Of a DNA stretch of 5,089 bases, positions 1 through 5,089 are shown one piece after another (the first letter of the stretch is position 1; each line of letters starts with the position of its first letter). Under the pieces are notes generated by a model, which searched no databases, was not told the DNA's origin, and worked only from the letters and a program-made list of their open reading frames with translations. The position numbers and the translations under genes are program-made. Source of the DNA: Desulfurobacteriaceae bacterium. Its GTDB lineage: Bacteria > Aquificota > Aquificia > Desulfurobacteriales > DQVG01. The stretch is from positions 1-5,089 of the forward strand of contig DQVG01000146.1 in NCBI GenBank assembly GCA_015661865.1, written 5' to 3'.

Positions 1-747
1 ACCGTCGATAGTAAAGCAAATTTGCTCTCTAAGATCTTTTCTTTTTTCTATTTCTTGGATAGGAATTTCTTCTTTTATACTTTCGGCTTCTTTTATAACT
101 TCTTTTGGAAAATCTACCGAAAGATCATATTTTTTTATTATTATATCTACATCCAATTTTGGGCTTTTTTCCCCTAAACTTTCTATTATTTCTACTTGAC
201 CCTCTCCGGAGCTATCTGGATACTTAACTATTTTTCCAACTGCATAAGTTCCTTCTTGTAAATCCAAAGGAGGGTTTATAATTTCAAATTTATATTTAAG
301 GCATTTATCTTCCGGAACTAAATAAAAATTTTCTCCTTCCCTTTCTATTTTTCCAACAATTTTTGACCATTTTCTTTCTAAAATTTCTACTATTTTTCCT
401 TCTTTTCTTCCATCGGGTAAGTCCTTAGCTACAACAGCTACTAAATCTCCATCCATCGCATAATTGGTTTTTGATGCTGGGACAAATATCCCTTTTCCTT
501 TACCGTCTAAGGGATCTACAAATCCATAACCTTCCCTATATAAGGTAAGTTTTCCTACAATCCAATTTTTGTGTTCAGGAAGAATATATTTATCTTTATA
601 TTTAATAATTTTCCCCAATTTTTTTAAATGATCTAAAGCCTCTTCTGCTTCTTCCTTTTCCATATCTAATTTTTCATAAATTTCTTTTTCTTTGACACCC
701 TCTTTGGAAGCTTCAATAATTTTTAAAATCTTACTTTTCTTTTTCAT
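1..747 (-). CDS. rnr: Ribonuclease R, N-terminal part (gene continues past left edge)
   Basis: RNase R is a processive 3'-to-5' exoribonuclease that degrades structured RNA in the cytoplasm. Reading the minus strand from the ATG at 747-745 gives 249 uninterrupted codons up to base 1. Residues 1-56 form a Lys/Glu-rich winged-helix region typical of RNase R. Residues about 62-124 look like the first cold-shock/OB domain (GYGFVDP at 73-79, GIFVP at 86-90, AMDGD at 97-101). Residues about 129-192 look like the second OB domain. The segment at 199-225 (DVDIIIKKYDL then FPKEV) and the closing RKDLR...FTIDG (236-249) match the entry to the RNB catalytic domain. The catalytic aspartates and the C-terminal S1 domain would lie outside the window. 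The start is supported by GAGG seven bases upstream. The winged-helix domain favours RNase R over RNase II. The gene is truncated by the window, not broken. Confidence 0.93.
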   Translation of the reverse strand, partial: MKKKSKILKIIEASKEGVKEKEIYEKLDMEKEEAEEALDHLKKLGKIIKYKDKYILPEHKNWIVGKLTLYREGYGFVDPLDGKGKGIFVPASKTNYAMDGDLVAVVAKDLPDGRKEGKIVEILERKWSKIVGKIEREGENFYLVPEDKCLKYKFEIINPPLDLQEGTYAVGKIVKYPDSSGEGQVEIIESLGEKSPKLDVDIIIKKYDLSVDFPKEVIKEAESIKEEIPIQEIEKRKDLREQICFTIDG

Positions 748-754
748 TTTGAAA

Positions 755-758
755 CCTC
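755..758 (-). promoter_or_regulatory. Ribosome binding site of rnr
   Basis: The minus strand reads GAGG here, followed by a 7-base spacer and the ATG at 747-745. It fixes the rnr start and directly abuts the hairpin at 759-777. Confidence 0.75.
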
Positions 759-777
759 GAAAACTTACTTAGTTTTC
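759..777 (-). promoter_or_regulatory. Hairpin in the rnr leader, abutting the Shine-Dalgarno
   Basis: A perfect inverted repeat has arms at 759-765 and 771-777 (GAAAACT / AGTTTTC) and a 5-base loop. In the rnr transcript it folds as a 7-bp stem ending one base before GAGG. What is seen is the symmetry and its position. A role in mRNA stability, translation control or protein binding is inference. It could also be a DNA operator, or chance in AT-rich sequence. It has no U-run on the rnr side, so it is not an intrinsic terminator for that transcript. Confidence 0.45.
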
Positions 778-825
778 CTCTAAATAATAACATAAAATTG
801 CTAAGATAAATTTAAAAAAAAGAAT

Positions 826-852
826 ATTATAAAAATTAAAGGTTTATCTAAA
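826..852 (-). promoter_or_regulatory. Possible promoter for rnr
   Basis: The minus strand has a perfect TATAAT at 831-826. The best -35 candidates are poor: TTTAGA at 852-847 with a 15-base spacer, or TTCTTT at 855-850 with an 18-base spacer. Transcription would start near 819, giving a leader of about 70 bases that includes the 759-777 hairpin. A TATAAT in sequence this AT-rich can be chance. Confidence 0.35.
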
Positions 853-920
853 GAATTTCCCAAAATTTTGTAAAAGATAAGAAAATATCATAAGATAAAA
901 AAAGAAGAAAGCTAATTTAG

Positions 921-948
921 TTGTTTATTTTTTAAAATATAATATAAT
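921..948 (+). promoter_or_regulatory. Probable sigma-70-type promoter of the fabF operon
   Basis: A -35-like TTGTTT at 921-926 and a perfect -10 TATAAT at 943-948 are separated by 16 bases. A second TATAAT at 938-943 overlaps the first, so the stretch reads TATAATATAAT. An A-rich tract at about 897-910 lies just upstream, where an UP element would sit. The predicted transcript starts near 955 and has a leader of about 75 bases before fabF. No FapR- or FabT-like operator for fatty-acid control was recognised. Confidence 0.6.
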
Positions 949-1020
949 TTTTAAACAATAAAAAACAAGAGCTTTCCCTTTCTTTTTTAAAAATTTTTTT
1001 CTAACTTTGCAAATTTAAAT

Positions 1021-1026
1021 GGGGGA
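1021..1026 (+). promoter_or_regulatory. Ribosome binding site of fabF
   Basis: GGGGGA lies four bases before the ATG at 1031. This purine run stands out in otherwise A/T sequence and supports that start, which also lies exactly where the FabF family N-terminus (KRVVITGVG) begins. Confidence 0.75.
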
Positions 1027-1030
1027 TTAA

Positions 1031-2344
1031 ATGAAAAGGGTTGTTATAACAGGGGTAGGGGTTGTTTCCCCAGCGGGAAATAATACAAAAGATTTTTGGA
1101 ATAATTTAATTTCCGGTAAATCTTGTATAGATTATATAACTAAATTTGATGCTTCAGATTTTCCAGTAAAGATAGCTGGAGAGGTTAGAAATTTTGATAA
1201 ATTAAATTATTTTGATAGAAAAGAAGCTAGAAGAATTGATGAGTTTATTGCATATGCAGTAGCTGCAACTGAAGAAGCCTTAAATATGTCTCAACTTGAT
1301 TTAAATAAAATTAACAAAGAAAGAGCCGGAGTTTTAATAGGATCTGGAATAGGAGGAATAAAAACTATTGAAGAGCAACATGAGATTTTACTAAAAAAAG
1401 GTCCTAAAAGAATTTCTCCTTTCTTTGTACCTATGGAAATTATAAACATGGCAACTGGTTATGTTTCAATTAGATATGGTTTTAAAGGTCCAAATGTTTC
1501 TGTTGTCACCGCTTGCGCTACTGGGACTCATGCTATTGGAGAAGCTTTTAGAAAAATTCAGTTTGGAGAAGCTGATATTATGATTGCTGGCGGAACTGAG
1601 ATGGCTATTACTCCTTTAGGTGTAGCGGGTTTTGCAGCAGCTAGAGCTCTTTCCACAAGAAATGATGAGCCTAAAAAAGCCTCTCGTCCCTTTGAAAAAA
1701 ATAGAGATGGATTTGTAATGGGAGAGGGGGCTGGAGTTTTAATTTTAGAAAGTTTGGATCATGCTTTAAAGAGAGGAGCTCCTATTTTAGCTGAACTTGT
1801 AGGATATGCGACAACTGGAGACGCTTATCATATTACGGCTCCAGCCCCTGAAGGGGAAGGAATGGCAAGGTGTATGGCCTTAGCTCTTTATGATGCTTTT
1901 AAAAATGAAACTAAGAAAGAGTTTACTTTTGAAAAAGGGGTTTTGGAAACTTTAAACAATATTCAAGAATTTCAGGATTATATATCTCAAGTTGATTATA
2001 TAAATGCTCATGGAACATCTACAAAATTTAATGATCTTTATGAAACTATGGCGATAAAAAAGGTATTTAAAGATAGAGCTTATGATATAAATATATCTTC
2101 TATAAAATCTATGATAGGTCATCTTTTAGGAGCAGCAGGTGGAGCTGAGTGTGTAGCTAGTGTTCTTGCTTTAAAATATAAACATATTCCTCCTACTATA
2201 AATTATGAAGAACCAGATCCGGAATGTGATTTAAACTATACTCCAAATAAAGCTGTTAAAAGAGATATAAGATATGTGCTTAAAAATAACTTTGGATTTG
2301 GTGGAACAAATGCATGTTTAGTTTTTAAAAAATTTGAGGAGTAA
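1031..2344 (+). CDS. fabF: 3-oxoacyl-[acyl-carrier-protein] synthase II (KAS II)
   Basis: FabF carries out the decarboxylating condensation of malonyl-ACP with a growing acyl-ACP in cytoplasmic type II fatty-acid synthesis. The N-terminus [15 protein letters not shown] is classic for the family. The Cys-His-His triad is visible: Cys162 in TACATGTHA, His327 in NAHGTST and His364 in [11 protein letters not shown], with the conserved Lys359 just before the second His. GSGIGG (104-109) and FGFGGTN (421-427) are the usual pocket and glycine-rich motifs. At 437 residues it is longer than the usual 410-415. The Cys-to-first-His distance is 165 against 140 in E. coli FabF (Cys163, His303), while the His-to-His distance is unchanged at 37. 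This places an insertion of about 25 residues near 290-320. The reading frame is intact. It is the first gene of the rightward operon; acpP, often found just upstream, is absent. KAS II is favoured over KAS I by overall resemblance. Confidence 0.96.
   Translation: MKRVVITGVGVVSPAGNNTKDFWNNLISGKSCIDYITKFDASDFPVKIAGEVRNFDKLNYFDRKEARRIDEFIAYAVAATEEALNMSQLDLNKINKERAGVLIGSGIGGIKTIEEQHEILLKKGPKRISPFFVPMEIINMATGYVSIRYGFKGPNVSVVTACATGTHAIGEAFRKIQFGEADIMIAGGTEMAITPLGVAGFAAARALSTRNDEPKKASRPFEKNRDGFVMGEGAGVLILESLDHALKRGAPILAELVGYATTGDAYHITAPAPEGEGMARCMALALYDAFKNETKKEFTFEKGVLETLNNIQEFQDYISQVDYINAHGTSTKFNDLYETMAIKKVFKDRAYDINISSIKSMIGHLLGAAGGAECVASVLALKYKHIPPTINYEEPDPECDLNYTPNKAVKRDIRYVLKNNFGFGGTNACLVFKKFEE
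2336..2341 (+). promoter_or_regulatory. Likely ribosome binding site of rnc, inside the end of fabF
   Basis: GAGGAG forms the last two codons of fabF and lies 12 bases before the rnc ATG at 2354. The spacing is longer than ideal. No better Shine-Dalgarno sequence exists nearby, so fabF and rnc translation may be linked. Confidence 0.5.
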
Positions 2345-2353
2345 ATATTTTTT

Positions 2354-3139
2354 ATGAAAAAGGAAAAGCAAGAAATTAATCCCCTTGCAAAGGAAAATAT
2401 TTATAAAAATTTAGAAAATCTGGAAAAAATAATAGGTTATACTTTTAAAAATAAAGAGCTTTTAAGAAAAGCTTTAACTCATCCTTCTTTTTCTTCGGAT
2501 TATAAAACAGATAACTATGAAGTTTTAGAATTTCTAGGAGATTCGGTAGTAGGACTTATTGTTAGTGAAAAATTAATAGAAAAATTCCCCAAAAAACGGG
2601 AAGGGGAACTTTCAAAATATAGAGCTTTAATCGTTTCTGAGCAAGGTTTGGCACGATTGGCTAGAAAAATAAATTTAGGCGATTTTTTAATTTTAGGAAA
2701 AACCGAAATTATTCGAGGAGGAAGAGAAAGAGATAGTAATTTATGTGATGCTTTTGAAGCGTTATTTGGAGCTATTTATCTTGATTCTGATTTAGATACT
2801 ACTAGAAAAATTTTTTTAAAGCATTTTGAAAAAGAAATATTTAATATCTTAAAAGAAAGAAAAATAAAGCAGGATTATAAAAGTTATTTGCAAGAGCTAA
2901 CTCAAAAATACTTTAACGATAGACCTACCTATAAAATTATTGAAGAAAGAGGACCGGAGCACCAAAAAACTTATGTAGTCAAATGCACTTTTAAAGAATT
3001 TGTAACTATAGGAGAAGGTTCCTCCAAAAAAAATGCCGAGCAGAAAGCTGCTCAAAAAATGATAGAAAAATTAGAAGCTTATGGATATTCTTTAAAAAAT
3101 AATAAAAAAGAAAATGATGAAAACCAAAAAGAAAATTGA
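2354..3139 (+). CDS. rnc: Ribonuclease III
   Basis: RNase III cleaves double-stranded RNA as a homodimer and processes rRNA precursors and some mRNAs in the cytoplasm. The catalytic domain spans about residues 20-165. The signature LEFLGDS supplies Glu59 and Asp63, and CDAFEALFGAIYLD supplies Asp132 and Glu135. The Asp63-to-Glu135 spacing of 72 equals that in E. coli (Asp45 to Glu117), so all four metal-site acids are present. A double-stranded-RNA-binding domain follows at about 174-241, beginning DYKSYLQEL and ending with the basic KKNAEQKAA helix. The protein has 261 residues against 226 in E. coli. The excess is a charged N-terminal extension of about 20 residues and a polar Lys/Asn/Glu tail after 245. 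The tail is encoded where the maf start overlaps, so it may be partly a product of that overlap. It begins 9 bases after fabF. The signature has Val57 where many homologues have Arg. Confidence 0.96.
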   Translation: MKKEKQEINPLAKENIYKNLENLEKIIGYTFKNKELLRKALTHPSFSSDYKTDNYEVLEFLGDSVVGLIVSEKLIEKFPKKREGELSKYRALIVSEQGLARLARKINLGDFLILGKTEIIRGGRERDSNLCDAFEALFGAIYLDSDLDTTRKIFLKHFEKEIFNILKERKIKQDYKSYLQELTQKYFNDRPTYKIIEERGPEHQKTYVVKCTFKEFVTIGEGSSKKNAEQKAAQKMIEKLEAYGYSLKNNKKENDENQKEN

Positions 3140-3734
3140 TAATATAAAAATTATTTTAGCTTCATCTTCTCCAAGAAGAAAAGAAATTTTTAAAATGCTT
3201 TCTCTTCCTTTTGAAGTAAGGCATCCTCAGATAAAAGAAGTTGTTTATAAAGATCCCATTAAAACTGCTTTAGAAAATTCCCTTTTAAAAGTAAAGGATA
3301 TTGTAAAAAGATATAATCTTAAAAATCAAAATACTTTGGCAATAAGTGCAGATACTATAGTAGTTTTAGAAGATAAGATTTTAGGAAAGCCTAAAAATGA
3401 AAAAGAAGCTTTTAATATGCTAAAAAGTTTATCTGGGAAAACTCACAAAGTAATAACTTCGGTTGGAATATATTTTACAAATTTTTACACTTTTTACGAT
3501 GAAGCAATAGTAAGATTTAAAAATCTCACAGATGAAGAGATTAGCTGGTATATAAGTACAAAAGAACCTTTAGATAAGGCCGGAAGTTATGGAATTCAAG
3601 GAATAGGTTCAATTTTCATAAAAGAAATTCAAGGAGACTTTTTTACAGTTATGGGTTTCCCCGTGTCAAAGTTTTATGATTTTTTAAAAAAACTTGGTTT
3701 AGATTTAAAGCTTTTAATAAAGTCTGAAAAATAA
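3114..3734 (+). CDS. maf: Maf-family nucleoside triphosphate pyrophosphatase (dTTP/UTP type)
   Basis: Maf proteins hydrolyse nucleoside triphosphates to the monophosphate plus pyrophosphate and remove non-canonical or modified nucleotides; some have been linked to septum inhibition. The phosphate-binding motif LASSSPRR lies at 15-22. ISADTIVV (77-84) holds the probable catalytic Asp80, GKP at 91-93 follows, and DKAGSYGIQG (154-163) is the signature of the YhdE-type dTTP/UTP branch rather than the YceF m7GTP branch. The 206-residue length is normal, with a slightly longer basic N-terminus. The start overlaps the end of rnc by 26 bases. Two adjacent ATGs (3114 and 3117) are possible starts, and neither has a clear Shine-Dalgarno sequence, which suggests translational coupling to rnc. 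Starting at 3117 would remove only one Met. The substrate assignment is inferred from the motif. Confidence 0.9.
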   Translation: MMKTKKKIDNIKIILASSSPRRKEIFKMLSLPFEVRHPQIKEVVYKDPIKTALENSLLKVKDIVKRYNLKNQNTLAISADTIVVLEDKILGKPKNEKEAFNMLKSLSGKTHKVITSVGIYFTNFYTFYDEAIVRFKNLTDEEISWYISTKEPLDKAGSYGIQGIGSIFIKEIQGDFFTVMGFPVSKFYDFLKKLGLDLKLLIKSEK

Positions 3735-3796
3735 AAAAATTATTCTAAAAAAAATTTACCTAACTTACGATAATACAGATAAACAATTAATTTTTT

Positions 3797-3800
3797 GGAG
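3797..3800 (+). promoter_or_regulatory. Ribosome binding site of the membrane-anchored protein gene
   Basis: GGAG lies eight bases before the ATG at 3809, in an otherwise A/T stretch. It supports this start, which also lets the protein open directly with its hydrophobic segment. The 74-base gap after maf (3735-3808) shows no hairpin with a T-run and no well-spaced promoter. Confidence 0.7.
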
Positions 3801-3808
3801 TTATAAAT

Positions 3809-4549
3809 ATGCTATTTGAGATTGGATTGGCAATTGCCCTTTTATCTTTAGGTTTTGTCTTTGGATATAGTTATGCTTATATTTCGAAAAATAAGGTTCA
3901 AGACTTTGCTAAGAAAGTGGCTATAACTAAAAGTATTTCGGAACTAAAGTCTATTTATGATAATTTTATAGAAGTTTTTATAGAGCTTAAAAGAATGTAC
4001 TCTGATACAGATGATATTTTGAAAAAAAACTTTTTTTATCTTATTCAAAATGAACTTAAACCTTTAGTTACCAAACTTTTAAATATATCATCTACCGTAA
4101 AAAAACAAATTTTATCTCATCCGGATTTATTTAATAATGAAAATTTAATAGCAGCTATCACGGATTTTGAAAAAAAGTTAAAAATTTTACTAGAGCAAAT
4201 AAAAGATATTCCAAAAGATCCTAAAAGTTTAGAGGATTCGATTTTCATGGCAAAAAAAGAGTTAGATAATTTAAGAAAAGAGCTTTTAAAAATCCCAGTT
4301 TTTGTTTATGTAGTTAAGGAAGCTAATATATTTAAAGATTTGAAAGATTTAATTGAAATTCAAAATAAGCTAGAATATCTTTTAAAAGATGAAAAATTTT
4401 TAAAAATAAAAAGAGAAATTTCTATAAAAAATGAAGAATATAGAAAAATTTTTGATATTATGGAATTAATTTATTCAAAACTGTTTTATAAATTAAGTTC
4501 CATAAAAAGTAAGCTTGAAAAAATTAATTCTAAAATTAAGGTTTTTTAA
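3809..4549 (+). CDS. Membrane-anchored helical protein of unknown function
   Basis: I do not recognise this 246-residue protein. Residues about 3-24 form a single hydrophobic segment (FEIGLAIALLSLGFVFGYSY) followed at once by SKNK and further lysines. By the positive-inside rule this suggests an uncleaved N-terminal anchor with the body in the cytoplasm. The rest is Lys/Glu/Ile/Leu-rich and appears almost entirely helical, with coiled-coil-like stretches near 40-100, 115-160 and 175-240. One break occurs at the Pro-rich turn near 133-140, and there is a short beta-like run IPVFVYVV at 162-169. No Cys, no Trp and no catalytic motif is seen. The layout resembles small-anchor-plus-coiled-coil proteins such as ZapG/YhcB or DUF948 members, but no sequence motif supports a link. 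It sits between maf and ispF and stops one base before the ispF ATG. Coding is supported by the clean frame, the RBS and codon use like its neighbours. Confidence 0.85.
   Translation: MLFEIGLAIALLSLGFVFGYSYAYISKNKVQDFAKKVAITKSISELKSIYDNFIEVFIELKRMYSDTDDILKKNFFYLIQNELKPLVTKLLNISSTVKKQILSHPDLFNNENLIAAITDFEKKLKILLEQIKDIPKDPKSLEDSIFMAKKELDNLRKELLKIPVFVYVVKEANIFKDLKDLIEIQNKLEYLLKDEKFLKIKREISIKNEEYRKIFDIMELIYSKLFYKLSSIKSKLEKINSKIKVF
4538..4541 (+). promoter_or_regulatory. Ribosome binding site of ispF, inside the preceding gene
   Basis: AAGG lies eight bases before the ispF ATG and overlaps the last codons of the upstream gene. The upstream TAA (4547-4549) is immediately followed by ATG (4550), an arrangement that favours re-initiation and coupled translation. 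Confidence 0.6.
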
Positions 4550-5029
4550 ATGCTAAAAGTGGGTATTGGTTTTGATGCTCACAAATTTGTTAAAAATAGA
4601 AAATTAATCATTTGTCAAGTTGAAATTCCTTATAAATTTGGTTTGGAAGGCCATTCAGATGCGGACGTAGCTCTCCATGCGCTTTGTGATGCTATTTTAG
4701 GTGCTCTTGGAGAAAAAGATATTGGACACTATTTTCCTCCAACAGATCCAAAGCTAAAGGATATTTCAAGTAAAGAAATTTTAGATTTTGTTTTATCTTT
4801 ATTAAAAAATAAAGGCTTTGAAATTGTAAATATAGATTTAACTTTAATTGCTCAAGAACCTAAATTTTCTCCTTATATTGATATTATGAAAGATAGTTTA
4901 TCTAAACTTCTTGAAATTCCACAAGAAAATATCGGACTAAAAGCAACTACCGCAGAAAAAATGTTATTTACAGAAGGCATAGGTTGTATGGCAGTTGTTC
5001 TTTTAAAATCGGTAAATTTAAAAATTTAA
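4550..5029 (+). CDS. ispF: 2-C-methyl-D-erythritol 2,4-cyclodiphosphate synthase
   Basis: IspF converts CDP-methylerythritol 2-phosphate to methylerythritol cyclodiphosphate plus CMP, the fifth step of the MEP isoprenoid pathway. It acts as a cytoplasmic homotrimer with a zinc site. The metal ligands are visible as Asp9 and His11 in GIGFDAH and His43 in DVALHALCDA. His35-Ser36 in EGHSDAD corresponds to the conserved substrate-contacting loop. DIGHYFPPTD (57-66) and AQEPK (101-105) are the usual family blocks. KATTAEK (131-137) supplies the nucleotide and second-metal residues (Thr134, Glu136). The length of 159 matches E. coli. One oddity is that after FT (140-141) the usual Gly-Arg-Gly before EGI is missing, leaving FTEGIG. 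The frame is intact, so this is a true loop shortening. It is a stand-alone IspF, not an IspDF fusion, and no ispD is in the window. It begins directly after the upstream stop codon. Confidence 0.95.
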   Translation: MLKVGIGFDAHKFVKNRKLIICQVEIPYKFGLEGHSDADVALHALCDAILGALGEKDIGHYFPPTDPKLKDISSKEILDFVLSLLKNKGFEIVNIDLTLIAQEPKFSPYIDIMKDSLSKLLEIPQENIGLKATTAEKMLFTEGIGCMAVVLLKSVNLKI

Positions 5030-5089
5030 TTTAGTAAATTTTAGGGAGTTTATAACCAGTTAAATAATTTAAATAATAATAATTAATTA
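5030..5089 (+). other. AT-rich downstream segment without a supported gene
   Basis: These 60 bases are almost entirely A and T. A GGGAG at 5044-5048 resembles a ribosome binding site, but no ATG, GTG or TTG follows at a usable distance. No GC-rich hairpin with a T-run is present, so the operon may continue past the window or end further on. Confidence 0.5.

Noticed and set aside
861..870. Palindrome CAAAATTTTG between the divergent genes, considered as an operator.
   Set aside because: It is short and A/T-dominated, does not match any fatty-acid regulator site I know (FapR, FabT), and is easily expected by chance in this composition.
983..1000. T6-A5-T7 tract in the fabF leader, considered as a terminator or attenuator.
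   Set aside because: There is no GC-containing stem before the T-run. It may bend DNA, but nothing more can be supported.
748..1030. Possible small gene such as acpP in the gap before fabF.
   Set aside because: The stretch is rich in TAA/TAG stops on both strands, and no carrier-protein motif (DSL) is seen.
3735..3808. Possible internal promoter with GATAAT at 3769-3774.
   Set aside because: No -35-like hexamer lies 15-19 bases upstream; that interval is mostly A.
5013..5028. Inverted repeat TAAATTT...AAATTTA at the end of ispF, considered as a terminator.
   Set aside because: It is made only of A and T, lies inside the coding region, and has no following T-run, so it does not fit an intrinsic terminator.
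5044..5048. GGGAG resembling a ribosome binding site for another rightward gene.
   Set aside because: No ATG, GTG or TTG follows at a proper distance, and stop codons are dense in the remaining bases.

Overview
The window is an AT-rich bacterial chromosome segment (roughly 28-30% G+C, estimated by eye). It is densely packed with housekeeping genes, and no mobile element, CRISPR array, tRNA or rRNA is visible. The proteins are rich in Lys, Glu and Ile, which suits a low-GC and possibly thermophilic Gram-negative-type bacterium. A Thermodesulfobacterium-like lineage is my tentative guess. It rests on composition and gene style only, because no 16S or other marker is present.

Layout: bases 1-747 carry, on the minus strand, the first 249 codons of an RNase R gene that runs off the left edge. 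Bases 748-1030 are a divergent intergenic region with a convincing sigma-70-type promoter facing right, a weaker one facing left, and a perfect 7-bp hairpin touching the rnr ribosome binding site. From 1031 to 5029 five genes run rightward as one probable operon: fabF (3-oxoacyl-ACP synthase II), rnc (RNase III), a maf/yhdE-type nucleotide pyrophosphatase, an unrecognised membrane-anchored helical protein, and ispF (MECDP synthase). Gaps are 9 bp, a 26-bp overlap, 74 bp and 0 bp. The last 60 bases hold no gene that can be supported.

The operon mixes fatty-acid elongation, double-stranded RNA processing, nucleotide-pool housecleaning and isoprenoid precursor synthesis. The genes do not form one pathway; they look like a growth-linked housekeeping cluster. 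Two RNases (R and III) lie on either side of the divergent promoter region, separated by fabF.

No clearly new system is evident. The points most worth a second look are a 25-residue insertion in FabF just before its first catalytic His, a three-residue-shortened C-terminal loop in IspF at a normally conserved Gly-Arg-Gly, the unassigned membrane-anchored protein, and the hairpin next to the rnr Shine-Dalgarno sequence.
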